A DNA stretch of 38,948 nt, from the NCBI GenBank assembly GCA_012032425.1, contig JAAUQE010000003.1, positions 1-38,948 of the forward strand. The letters run 5' to 3'. Both the position numbers and the translations under genes were made by a program. This DNA is from Leptolyngbya sp. RL_3_1. Lineage in GTDB: Bacteria > Cyanobacteriota > Cyanobacteriia > Phormidesmidales > Phormidesmidaceae. How positions within the stretch are numbered: the stretch's first letter is position 1; each line of letters opens with the position of its first letter. The notes beneath the pieces were generated by a model. The model was not told where the DNA came from, ran no database searches, and saw only the letters and a program-made list of their open reading frames with translations. This document shows positions 17,175 to 25,581 of the stretch, piece by piece.

Positions 17175-19817
17175 ATGCGACCGATTCGCACCTTTAATGT
17201 GGTTCCTTCTTTGCCGTCTCGCCTGGAGGCGCTTCGCACCCTTGCCTACAACTTGCAGTGGGACTGGGATGTCGAAACGATTGATTTATTCCAGCGGCTT
17301 GATCCAGATTTATGGGAATCGAGTCGCTATAACCCAGTGCTGATGCTGGGCACCATCAGCCAACAGCGTTTACAAGAGGTTGCTGAAGATGATGGGTTTA
17401 TCGCCCAAATGGATCGAGCCCTACAGCGCATGGAAGATTATTTGCATGAACGGGCCTGGTATCGCAAGAATCGCCCCCCAAGTTCTGCTGACGAATGTTA
17501 TGCCTACTTCTCGATGGAGTTTGGCCTGACCTCTTGTATGCCGGTCTATTCAGGAGGGTTGGGGGTTTTAGCGGGTGACCATCTGAAATCAGCCAGTGAC
17601 CTGGGTTTGCCGTTAGTGGGTGTGGGCCTTTTGTACCAAGAGGGCTATTTTGCCCAATACCTCAACGCCGATGGTTGGCAGCAAGAGCGCTATCCCATCA
17701 ATGATTTTTACAACATGCCCTTGCATCTAGAGCGGGGAGTGGATGGCGCAGAAATTCGGGTGGCAGTGGATTATCCAGATCGCACCGTTTATGCCCGAAT
17801 TTGGCGGGTACAGGTCGGGACGGTACCGCTGTACCTATTGGATACCAATATTGAGCCCAACCGGGAATACGATCAGGATATCTGCGATCGCCTCTACGGT
17901 GGCGATATTGACATGCGGATCCACCAAGAGATCATGCTGGGCATTGGTGGGGTGCGAATGCTCAAAGCCCTGGGGCTGAAGCCCAGCGTGTATCACATGA
18001 ATGAGGGGCACTCCGCCTTCTTAGCGCTAGAGCGGATTCGCCTGTTCATGGTTAACGAGGGGTTGAGCTATACCGAGGCGCTGCAAGTTGCCACAGCCAG
18101 CCAGGTCTTTACCACCCATACCCCCGTCCCGGCTGGGATTGATCTGTTTGGGGCAGACAAGGTGACCTATTATCTAGGCCATTATGCCCGTCACTTTGGC
18201 CTCTCTGATGATGAGTTTCTCGCCATGGGGCGGGAGCATACTGGGGATTTATCCACCCCCTTTAGCATGGCGGTGTTGGCGATTAAAACGGCGACCTTTG
18301 TGAATGGCGTCAGCCAGCTCCACGGGGCTGTTTCTCGGGACATGTTTGGCGGCCTCTGGAAAGCCCTGCCCAAGGATGAGGTCCCCGTTAATGCCATTAC
18401 CAATGGGGTGCATGCCCGCAGTTGCGTCGCGAAGTCTACCCAAGCCCTTTATGATCGCTACCTTGGTCCAAAATGGTCTGAGGTGGGTTCTCAGGATCCC
18501 CTATGGGAGCGGGTTGAGGCGATTCCGGGGGAAGAACTGTGGCGTAACCATGAGTTGTGCCGTTCTCAAATGGTGATGTATGTGCGGGAGCGGCTCCAGC
18601 GTAATCTGCGCGATCGCGGTGCTGCCGCCCATGAATTTGTTGAGGCCCAAGAAGTTCTCGATCCATCGGTCCTGACCATTGGCTTTGCCCGTCGGTTTGC
18701 AACCTATAAGCGCGCCACTCTGTTTTTACGGGATGTCGAGCGGATTCGTAAGCTGATTACGGGGGGTGCCCAAGGGCGGCGCGTACAGTTTGTGATTGCG
18801 GGCAAGGCTCACCCCAAAGATATGCCGGGTAAGGAACTCATCCGCAAGATCATTCATTTTACCCGCGAAGAAGGGCTGGATGGCTCCATTGTGTTTGTGC
18901 CCAACTACGATATTCACCTATCGCGGGCGATGGTGGCCGGTTGTGACGTGTGGCTCAACACCCCCCGCCGTCCTCGGGAAGCTTCCGGCACCAGCGGTAT
19001 GAAAGCGGCGATGAATGGTCTTCCCAACCTCAGTGTGTTAGATGGCTGGTGGGACGAGGCGGATTATGTCAGTACGGGCTGGTCGATTGGCTCAGGGGAA
19101 GATTACGACGATCCTGAGTATCAGGATGCTATTGAGGCGGCAGCCCTCTATGAGATCCTGGAGCAAGAGCTGGTCCCCTTGTTTTACAACCGGGACGAAA
19201 ATGGGGTGCCGCGAGGGTGGATCAACAAAATGAAGGCAGCAATCCACCTGAATACGCCTCGCTTTAACACGGCCCGGATGGTCAAAGACTATGCCCGCCG
19301 CGCCTACTTTATGGCCAGCGATCGCCTCCACAAGCTGTCTCAGGATCACTTTACCCCAGCCAAAACCCTGACCCACTGGCAAACTCACCTGCTAGAGCAT
19401 TGGTATGAAATGCGAATCGATGAGGTGCGTATTTCGGCCACGGATGAGCTACAGGTCAATCAACCCTTCCAGGTTAATGCCAGTATCGATCTGGGGGCAC
19501 TCAGCCCTGGGGATGTACAAGTGGAGCTTTATGAGGGCGTTGTCGCGGTGAATGGTGATATGCAAAGTGGTACCGCCATCACCATGAATTATCAGGGTAA
19601 GGACGAGCAGGATCGAGCCGATTACTCGGTGGCCATGACCTATACCCACAGTGGTTTGCAGGGCCTATCTTTGCGCATTCTGCCAAAACATGAATACCTC
19701 AACAGTGCCCTCGATCTGAGGCTAGTGCTGTGGGCGCAGCCCGATCAAGTGACGGTCAAGATCGGCTCTGAAATCCCCGAGGCCCCACCAGCCTTGGGAA
19801 CAGCAGCCTTGGCCTAG
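17175..19817 (+). CDS. glgP: Alpha-glucan (glycogen) phosphorylase
   Basis: GlgP releases glucose-1-phosphate from glycogen using pyridoxal phosphate. This 880-residue member belongs to the branch with an N-terminal DUF3417-like region (MRPIRTFNVVPSLPSRLEALRTLAYNLQWDW). It contains YFSMEFGLTSCMPVYSGGLGVLAGDHLKSASDLGLPLVGVG split across residues ~115-160, the NEGHSAFLALERIR stretch, and ITNGVHAR. The PLP lysine lies in EASGTSGMKAAMNG. The ATG at 17175 matches the family start better than the GTG four codons upstream. The enzyme is cytosolic and serves dark glycogen mobilisation. The frame is intact over 2.6 kb, in contrast to many neighbours. The 3' end overlaps the convergent cyclotransferase-like frame. 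Confidence 0.93.
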   Translation: MRPIRTFNVVPSLPSRLEALRTLAYNLQWDWDVETIDLFQRLDPDLWESSRYNPVLMLGTISQQRLQEVAEDDGFIAQMDRALQRMEDYLHERAWYRKNRPPSSADECYAYFSMEFGLTSCMPVYSGGLGVLAGDHLKSASDLGLPLVGVGLLYQEGYFAQYLNADGWQQERYPINDFYNMPLHLERGVDGAEIRVAVDYPDRTVYARIWRVQVGTVPLYLLDTNIEPNREYDQDICDRLYGGDIDMRIHQEIMLGIGGVRMLKALGLKPSVYHMNEGHSAFLALERIRLFMVNEGLSYTEALQVATASQVFTTHTPVPAGIDLFGADKVTYYLGHYARHFGLSDDEFLAMGREHTGDLSTPFSMAVLAIKTATFVNGVSQLHGAVSRDMFGGLWKALPKDEVPVNAITNGVHARSCVAKSTQALYDRYLGPKWSEVGSQDPLWERVEAIPGEELWRNHELCRSQMVMYVRERLQRNLRDRGAAAHEFVEAQEVLDPSVLTIGFARRFATYKRATLFLRDVERIRKLITGGAQGRRVQFVIAGKAHPKDMPGKELIRKIIHFTREEGLDGSIVFVPNYDIHLSRAMVAGCDVWLNTPRRPREASGTSGMKAAMNGLPNLSVLDGWWDEADYVSTGWSIGSGEDYDDPEYQDAIEAAALYEILEQELVPLFYNRDENGVPRGWINKMKAAIHLNTPRFNTARMVKDYARRAYFMASDRLHKLSQDHFTPAKTLTHWQTHLLEHWYEMRIDEVRISATDELQVNQPFQVNASIDLGALSPGDVQVELYEGVVAVNGDMQSGTAITMNYQGKDEQDRADYSVAMTYTHSGLQGLSLRILPKHEYLNSALDLRLVLWAQPDQVTVKIGSEIPEAPPALGTAALA

Positions 19818-20294
19818 CCGGATAGCATCAGTTTCCACACGATTGCGGGGGCAGGGGGGCATCAGGGCAAGGGGGCTAATGCTGGTCCATAGGGTGCGGC
19901 TCCAATAGCCTTCTGGGATCAAAATACCGCCGTAAAGCGCAACTCGAAAATCGGCCATCACATAGGCCCAAGCCTGCCCTAGGCAAGCCTCTGCGAGACT
20001 GTAAACCGGTCTAGTTAAGCGTTGATATTCATTTTGACTCGCGGGTTGGGCTGGGTCATAGCCTTCAAACTGATCAATTATGCTTAAATCAGTGTCTGGC
20101 AAGAGTTTCAGCAAAGATCCCTGCACCCAGTTCTCCCCCTGGGTCAGGGCAGGGTAGCCTTGGGGCAAATGGTAGAGACAGCCCTGAACTTGAGCTGGGA
20201 TTGCTTGTTGGACGTAGGGCTGACAATATTTCTGGTAGTAAGCTTCACCGGGTTTTAAAGTGCCGTAGACAAAGACGGCATTAATTTCAACCAT
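19722..20294 (-). CDS. Gamma-glutamylcyclotransferase-like (AIG2) protein
   Basis: The start MVEINAVFVYGTLKPGEAYYQKY carries the YGTLKPG substrate-loop signature. A mid-protein IIDQFEGYDP provides the likely catalytic Glu region of the family, which releases 5-oxoproline from gamma-glutamyl compounds. Family members usually end near residue 140 (here AWAYVMADFRVALYGGILIPEGYW). The remaining ~45 residues are Pro/Cys/Trp-rich, and the last ~95 bp overlap the 3' end of glgP on the other strand. The true stop may therefore lie earlier if a base is missing after GYW. Confidence 0.75.
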   Translation of the reverse strand: MVEINAVFVYGTLKPGEAYYQKYCQPYVQQAIPAQVQGCLYHLPQGYPALTQGENWVQGSLLKLLPDTDLSIIDQFEGYDPAQPASQNEYQRLTRPVYSLAEACLGQAWAYVMADFRVALYGGILIPEGYWSRTLWTSISPLALMPPCPRNRVETDAIRLGQGCCSQGWWGLGDFRADLDRHLIGLRPQH

Positions 20295-20360
20295 AGCCCT
20301 GAAGAAAATTTCTCTAAACCAAGCCCACGTTGAGAACTGTAGTTTTTCTCTCTCCCCTCT

Positions 20361-20371
20361 CCCGCTCTGGG
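20361..20371. repeat. Target-site duplication, left copy (11 bp)
   Basis: CCCGCTCTGGG at 20361-20371 is repeated exactly at 20579-20589, immediately flanking the 207-bp element. This is the footprint of a transposition event. Confidence 0.85.
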
Positions 20372-20578
20372 CTACCGTCTATACACATCTCATGAACTTG
20401 TTTGAAAGGCTGCGTTGGCCTCCCTTTGTCCCCCCAATTCTGGGGGGATACCGGATCTCACAGTCCCCCAGAATATAGCCCAAGGGCATACTCTGCGAGA
20501 AGCAAGCTACAAGAAAGGGGGATGTAGGGGGCTAGATCCCTTAGAACAGCCAACCAGAGACTTATGTATAAGCAGTAG
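20372..20578. mobile_element. MITE with IS4/IS50-like ends, complete 207-bp copy
   Basis: The left end CTACCGTCTATACACATCTC and the reverse complement of the right end (CTACTGCTTATACATAAGTC) form a terminal inverted repeat, 14 of 20 matching. A perfect 11-bp duplication flanks it. The interior has no credible gene but carries a CCCCC-AATTCT-GGGGGG hairpin (~20431-20446). The first 163 bp align without gaps to 38786-38948, with the last ~74 bp essentially identical. The ends resemble the Tn5/IS50 outside end (core CTTATACACA). It must be moved by a transposase encoded elsewhere. Confidence 0.85.
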
Positions 20579-20589
20579 CCCGCTCTGGG
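20579..20589. repeat. Target-site duplication, right copy (11 bp)
   Basis: CCCGCTCTGGG is identical to 20361-20371 and directly follows the right terminal repeat of the element. Confidence 0.85.
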
Positions 20590-20774
20590 AGAGGCGATGT
20601 CCTGAGCTTGTCGAAGGAGGCTGGGGGTGAGAGGAACTCCGGGTTTCAAGGCAAACGAGGTTTATCATCTGCTGTTGAGAGGCGTCAGGGGACAAAAGCG
20701 TAGGTAGGACCTGGCATATCCGTGATCTTCGCCGCTGCGATTAGCAAGCCTGGATGGGGATGTACCGCTACCCG

Positions 20775-21638
20775 TTAGTCAAAGTCAGCTTCCGTGAGGG
20801 GGGCGGCGATCAGCGGTGCCGCTGCTTGGGTGGGCCTGACTGCTTCTGGGTGAGGCTGTAGCTCAGCCATGGGCAACGCTTGGGCGACTTCTGCTACAGC
20901 AGCTTCTGGTAAAGACACCAGCTCCTTTTCCTTCTCTTCCAGCTTCAGGGGTAACCGGACTGGTTGATCCGTGGTCATTTCGACCATGGGCAGAGACCGC
21001 TCTAAATCATCTAAAGGCCGAGGAATGATCATGACGGCATGGAGTTCACCGATGCGCTCCGCCTCATGCATACCAGAGTCGATGGCGATCGCCACATTGG
21101 GCAAAGAGCCCCGAATAATCACCGTACAGAGCCCCGAGCCAATGGTTTGATGGGCCACCACCTGAATATCGGCGGATTTGGTCATGGCATCGGCGGCCCC
21201 GACCATGGCTGGAAAGCCTCGGGTTTCCAGCAGACCAATGGCTTGGTTCCCCATGTGACCCCGGCCCATTTTCTCTAGCTCGTCTAAATGCAGGCAAATG
21301 GGGAGCACCGCTTCTAGGTTGGGCAAGGGGCGAGAAATCAGCGTTGAGGTAATGTATTGCCCAAATTGTTTGGCGGTTTGAACCCCCGCTTCTACGGCCA
21401 TTCTGACATCAGCGATGCCGCCCCGGACGATAGCCGTACATTGGCCAGAGCCGGTTTTCTCATAGCCAATCAGCATGACATCAGCGGACTTAATCATGGC
21501 GTCAGCGGTACCGACGACTGCCGGGAAGCTCTCGGTTGAGACGAGCCCGAGAGCGGCCCCCTGTAGCTTGGCAGCCCAACGGGAAGCATGGGGGGACGCG
21601 TTTTCTGGATTTGGGGAGAGATTCAGGTTTGCCGCCAT
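20775..21638 (-). CDS. ccmO: Carboxysome shell protein CcmO, tandem BMC domains
   Basis: CcmO is a minor shell protein of beta-carboxysomes that forms pseudohexameric trimers. The 287 residues contain two BMC domains. The first, at ~25-115, runs ALGLVSTESFPAVVGTADAMIKSADVMLIGYEKTGSGQCTAIVRG. The second, at ~130-220, runs AIGLLETRGFPAMVGAADAMTKSADIQVVAHQTIGSGLCTVIIRG. The pore loops read KTGSG and TIGSG. A ~60-residue Pro/Ala/Glu-rich C-terminal tail follows. It is the last gene of the ccm cluster, about 36 bp after the restored end of ccmN. The frame is intact. Confidence 0.93.
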   Translation of the reverse strand: MAANLNLSPNPENASPHASRWAAKLQGAALGLVSTESFPAVVGTADAMIKSADVMLIGYEKTGSGQCTAIVRGGIADVRMAVEAGVQTAKQFGQYITSTLISRPLPNLEAVLPICLHLDELEKMGRGHMGNQAIGLLETRGFPAMVGAADAMTKSADIQVVAHQTIGSGLCTVIIRGSLPNVAIAIDSGMHEAERIGELHAVMIIPRPLDDLERSLPMVEMTTDQPVRLPLKLEEKEKELVSLPEAAVAEVAQALPMAELQPHPEAVRPTQAAAPLIAAPLTEADFD

Positions 21639-21675
21639 GACGGGCCTCTATTGGGACAACCAAGGTCCCTCCATT

Positions 21676-22272
21676 CTATGAACTATTCTCGGAATTAGCG
21701 GTCGATAACGGTTGACGATGGGGAAATAGCGTTTGAATTAATCCAGTAATCTGTTCTCGACCGTAAACGGTACCTGCTCCCGAGAGCGAATTTGAGTCTG
21801 GGGGGGCTTCGCACCATTGGTCTCGGGGCCAGCGACAGGCGGTTGAGATTGACTGGCGGTGGAGCCGTTCTGTGCTGCTGGGCTATTCACTTTAGGGCCA
21901 GGGTCTGGGGAAGCAGTTGAGGCCCGACTCTGATCGCCGAGCAGCGATCGCGGGGGTAAAACCTCAGAGGCACCCATCGCCGGATTCACCAGGTACTTTC
22001 AGCACCGACACAGGTGTATGCGCCAATCACCCCACGACCGATCACTAAAACCCCAGCCCCCCAGGCTAACTCCCTCCTCTCAGGGTTAAAGTCCCCTGTT
22101 GGGCTTGGACAATCACGCCAGCGCCAAGGCAGGTGCGTGCGCTAATCACCAAACAACTACCGGGGAGGGCCTTAAGAACAACGCCGGGGGCGATCGCCAC
22201 ATCAGGGGCGATGGTTACCGCTCCTGCGACATAAAACGCCGCCGCATCTAGCGCTGTAACCGCTTGAGACAT
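21676..22272 (-). CDS. ccmN: Carboxysome assembly protein CcmN, three apparent frameshifts
   Basis: CcmN links the CcmM-Rubisco core to the shell. The N-terminal frame (from ATG at 22272) shows left-handed beta-helix hexapeptides: VAGAVTIAPDVAIAPGVVLKALPGSCLVI and ARTCLGAGVIV. After a shift near 22078 another frame reads GAGVLVIGRGVIGAYTCVGAEST. After a shift near 22005 a third gives NPAMGASEVLPPRSLLGD and a Ser/Pro/Gln-rich linker. A shift near 21770 restores VYGREQITGLIQTLFPHR, the amphipathic encapsulation peptide that binds CcmK, then a TAG at 21676-21678. All parts are present in order, so sequence errors are likelier than decay, though three in 600 bp is dense. Confidence 0.83.
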
Positions 22273-22317
22273 GCCCTCGGGATTGAGATAAAACAGCAGC
22301 AGAGTCGAAGATACATC

Positions 22318-24323
22318 CTACGGTTTCTGAATGGTCGTCTCCAGCACCCGCCGCTTTGCCTTGGGGTCAACACCAATTAATCGGACATACTCGCCGCTGT
22401 GACCATGCAGACTCGCTTCTAAGGCAGAGAGCACCTCAGCAGCGCCTCGACCCTCCAAATGCCGCCATTTTGCCAAGCTCCACTGCGATAGCGACGAACA
22501 TCGGCATGTTCTAGGCTCAGGCGATACCCCTGATTGACCAATTGTCGGACCTGCTGGACGAGATCATTGGCTAAAGGTCCTGGGCTAGCAGTTCCGTTGT
22601 GGTGGGCACTATGACCATTGTTGATGGGTGCCGGAGAGGCAGCGCTATGGCCGCTGACGGCAGGACTTTGGCCGGGGCGCTGAACCATGATCGGAGCTAG
22701 CCGCTTCTTGGCCTTGGTGTCAATCCCAAAAATACGAATATACTCATCCCCATAGGATCGCAAGCTGTTTTCCACCGCCGCTATCACCCCAGCTTCATGG
22801 GTGGCTTCGACGGGAATGGTTTGCCAGACATTACTCTTGAAGCGACGGGTATCGGCATGTTCCATGCCGATGCGGTAGCCCTGAGCCAGTAATTGGCGGA
22901 CTTGCTGGCTGACCGATGCTGATGCTGCCCCACTCGCAGCGCCAGAGGTCCCATTTGGGCTGTAGCTCGCCGTGGCAGCACCGCCATGGCCATTCCCTTC
23001 AACTGGTCGTCCATCTGGACGCTGGATGGTGACTTCTGTAACGCGACGTTTTGCGACTGGGTCAATCCCAATCATCCTGACGTAGTCGTTACCATGCTCG
23101 GCCATGCAAGCCTGTACAGCAGCCAGCACCTCAGATTCGCGAGTCGATTGGACTGGGGAGCAGGTTTGCCAGATATTGATGCGGAAGCGACGGGGATCGG
23201 CGTATTCAGTCCCAATCCGATAACCCTGATTGAGCAACTGCCGAATCTGCTGGACCAGATTGCCAGACAGTGCCCCGTTGCTAGGCTGATGAGAACTGTA
23301 GCTGCTAGGACTGGCAGCAGCGGCAGTTTTTGAGACCGACACCGGCTTACCATCAGGGCGCTGGATGGTGAGCGTCGCCAACCGCTGCTTAGCTGAATTA
23401 ATCCCAAACATCCGCACATATTCCCCGGCGTGCTCCGCTAGGCAGTTTTCCAAGGCAGAGAAGATGTCACCCTCACGGGTAGACTGAATCGGGGCGCAGG
23501 ATTGCCAGATGTTAACGCGATAGTGGCGGGGATCAGTGTGCTCGGTGCCGATGCGGTATCCCTGACTCAGGAGTTGCCGTACCTGTTGCACAATATCTGG
23601 GCTTAATCGTTGAGGTTGCATGGTCTTTAGTCCGTTGTCATCACTATTCAAGGCCGAGGTCGCGTAATCGCCATAAGAGACTGGGGTCGTGGTGCGATCG
23701 CCAGCATTTCGAATCGGGGTAATACAAGCGGTATCCCCTGCACAGACGTAGCCAACGCGCAGGGCTTCATTGGCATTGATCACATCCTGCACAAAGGCCA
23801 CATCATCAGGTTCAACATCTGACAGGGAATCAGCCTGTTTCTGATGGGTAATCACGGCTCCGGACGGCACAAACTTACCCGGTGGGATTTCCACATCTTG
23901 AACCAGGGCATGCATCATCACCACCACCCCTGCGCCTAAGCGGGCGTTGAAAATCGTGGAGCGGAAACCGATAAAGCAGTCATTGCCCACATAGGCCGGT
24001 CCATGGATGAGCGACTTGTGGGTTAAACAAACCCGCTCACCCACCCAAACTGAGTAGGGCTGCTGGTCATCCCCCAATACGCGCCCATGTTCCAAGCCAT
24101 GCAAAACGACTCCGTCTTGCACGTTGGTATCCTTACCGACCCGAAAGGGCGTACCTTCATCGGCCCGCATAGATACCCCAGGAGCCACGAGCACGTTCTC
24201 ACCAATCCGGACATCCCCAATCAGTTGAGAAAAGGTATGCACGTAAGCTGATGGGTCAATCGTGGGCTCTGCCAAGTCCTGAGACCAGGGCGTAGGCGGA
24301 GCCGCTTCTCTGCGGATCCCCAT
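22318..24323 (-). CDS. ccmM: Carboxysome scaffold CcmM: gamma-carbonic anhydrase domain plus four Rubisco-small-subunit-like repeats; one frameshift
   Basis: CcmM condenses Rubisco inside the carboxysome. Residues 1-205 form a gamma-CA beta-helix starting [20 protein letters not shown], with the zinc histidines His75, His102 and His107, and Cys194/Cys200 (CAGDTAC) at the positions of the redox disulfide described for Thermosynechococcus CcmM. Four SSU-like repeats follow, each with a QQ(V/I)RQLL-QGYRI core, joined by Ser/Ala/Gly linkers. The fourth is split by a shift near 22460; the other frame reads [26 protein letters not shown] and ends at TAG 22318-22320, giving about 668 residues in total. 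Met235 (codon complementary to 23619-23621), just before repeat 1, could start a CcmM35-like short form; no strong ribosome site is visible there. Confidence 0.93.
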
Positions 24324-24401
24324 TTACCCAACACCTCCGCAAAATTATCAATGAAAGCAGTTGCCAGCCACCCAGACCGCTGAAGACGTGCCAGAAGCAA
24401 T

Positions 24402-24704
24402 TTAGCTAAAGTCTTCGCGTTTGCTGTAAAGGGCTCCAGAGGCAAGAGAAACTGTATCGACAATGGCGACCACCGTGGCATCCACGGGGCGATTGACGTA
24501 TCCCTCATGCTGGCGGGCACCACTACCCCGGCTGATGAGCACCCACTCATTTACCCCAGCGCCCACTACGTCGGCGGCGACTTCATAGTCAGGGAGGGGT
24601 TCTCCAGTGTCGCTTAAGAGCTGCACTAGGAGAAATTTCACCCCCCTTAGACTGGGTTCCTTGCAAGTACTCACAACCGTGCCACGAACTTTGGCAAGTA
24701 GCAT
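24402..24704 (-). CDS. ccmL: Carboxysome vertex protein CcmL
   Basis: CcmL pentamers cap the twelve vertices of the carboxysome shell. The 100-residue protein starts MLLAKVRGTVVSTCKEPSLRG and includes KFLLVQLL, YEVAADVVGAGVNEWVLISRGSGAR and VDATVVAIVDTVSL, the full BMV fold. Its start is 10 bp after the stop of the adjacent ccmK, so the two are probably translated from one transcript. The frame is intact. Confidence 0.95.
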   Translation of the reverse strand: MLLAKVRGTVVSTCKEPSLRGVKFLLVQLLSDTGEPLPDYEVAADVVGAGVNEWVLISRGSGARQHEGYVNRPVDATVVAIVDTVSLASGALYSKREDFS

Positions 24705-24713
24705 CAGCAGGGC

Positions 24714-25052
24714 TTACCGGCCATAGGGCCGGATACCAGATACGCTTTCACGGAACTGTTCGACGGCTTCGGTGTAGCGAATCGGCAGCACAAATTCCAA
24801 GTTCTCGTGGGGACGGGCAATGATATGGGTCGAGAGGACTTGACCCCCGTTGACCCGCTTGACGTTCTCAACCCCTGCCGAGACTGAAGCCTGAACCTCG
24901 GACACGTCACCGCGAACAATGACTGTGACCCGACCACTACCAATTTTTTCATAGCCTACAAGGGTGACTCGGGCCGCTTTGACCATCGCGTCAGCCGCCT
25001 CAACCACTGCTGGAAAACCCAACGTTTCAATCATTCCAACCGCAATGGACAT
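24714..25052 (-). CDS. ccmK1: Carboxysome shell hexamer protein, CcmK1-like (112 aa)
   Basis: This single-BMC-domain protein forms hexameric shell tiles. The pore-lining loop is KIGSGR, and the body is [35 protein letters not shown] followed by [21 protein letters not shown]. It differs from the upstream ccmK at only about six positions over 101 residues, but adds a C-terminal extension ([11 protein letters not shown]). The extended form is what separates CcmK1 from CcmK2 in other cyanobacteria. A 220-bp spacer separates the two ccmK genes. Confidence 0.93.
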   Translation of the reverse strand: MSIAVGMIETLGFPAVVEAADAMVKAARVTLVGYEKIGSGRVTVIVRGDVSEVQASVSAGVENVKRVNGGQVLSTHIIARPHENLEFVLPIRYTEAVEQFRESVSGIRPYGR

Positions 25053-25272
25053 GATGATTCAATCCTTTCTGTAACGACTCAATATTTCTAACTTTCAGCG
25101 TCTGGCACAGTTTAGAAGCGCAAGCAGCCACGCACTCCAGATCACTACCCTGCCTGAGCGACCAGCCCCTTGAATAACCTTGGCCATCAATGCCGGATTG
25201 AGCAAGAGGGCGGGTTGAGCAACTGGTACACAACCTTAGGCTCTCAGCCGATTAACCGCTGTAAGGGTTGAC

Positions 25273-25581
25273 CTAGGTGCGAAACTGCTCAACTGCCTCG
25301 GTGTAGCGAATGGGGAGGACAAATTCTAAGTTTTCATGGGGGCGAGCAATGATGTGAGTGGAAAGCACTTCACCCCCATTTACGCGCTTGGCGCATTCAA
25401 CGCCTGCCGACACAGAGGCTTGAACCTCAGACACGTCTCCTCGAACAATGACCGTCACCCGGCCACTACCAATTTTCTCATAGCCCACCAGAGTGACGCG
25501 AGCAGCTTTAACCATCGCATCAGCTGCCTCTACCACCGCCGGAAACCCCTTGGTCTCAATCATTCCAACCGCGATTGGCAT
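25273..25581 (-). CDS. ccmK2: Carboxysome shell hexamer protein, CcmK2-like (102 aa)
   Basis: This is the major hexameric shell protein and the first gene of the ccm cluster. It begins [24 protein letters not shown], has pore loop KIGSGR and ends TEAVEQFRT. It differs from the next gene by Cys-Ala for Asn-Val in AGVECAKRV and by the shorter C-terminus. The leader facing the 585-bp divergent spacer contains AGGGAG (complement of 25588-25593) upstream of the ATG, a reasonable ribosome site. Confidence 0.94.
   Translation of the reverse strand: MPIAVGMIETKGFPAVVEAADAMVKAARVTLVGYEKIGSGRVTVIVRGDVSEVQASVSAGVECAKRVNGGEVLSTHIIARPHENLEFVLPIRYTEAVEQFRT

Larger units (their letters stand above)
20356..20594. 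repeat. Hairpin-forming intergenic repeat, interrupted by a mobile element
   Basis: If the element and one copy of the target duplication are removed, the site reads CCTCTCCC-GCTCT-GGGAGAGG, an 8-bp stem with a 5-nt loop. This is the form of a widespread bacterial intergenic repeat. The element lies across the apex. Confidence 0.65.
20295..20774. other. 480-bp spacer made mostly of nested repeats
   Basis: No gene is present. It consists of a hairpin repeat (CCTCTCCC at 20356-20363 pairing with GGGAGAGG at 20587-20594) split by a 207-bp mobile element. TCCTGAGCTTGTCGAAGGA (20599-20617), a short sequence frequent between genes in many bacteria, follows. After it comes GGCTGGGGGTGAGAGG, the usual continuation of the hairpin repeat. 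Confidence 0.6.

Noticed and set aside
20458-20695. Minus-strand open frames across the MITE
   Set aside because: They span the target duplication and element end, have no ribosome site and no family sequence.
22986-23419. Open frames of ~115 codons on both strands inside ccmM
   Set aside because: They are shadows produced by the repeated Rubisco-like modules; the ccmM frame carries all recognisable motifs.
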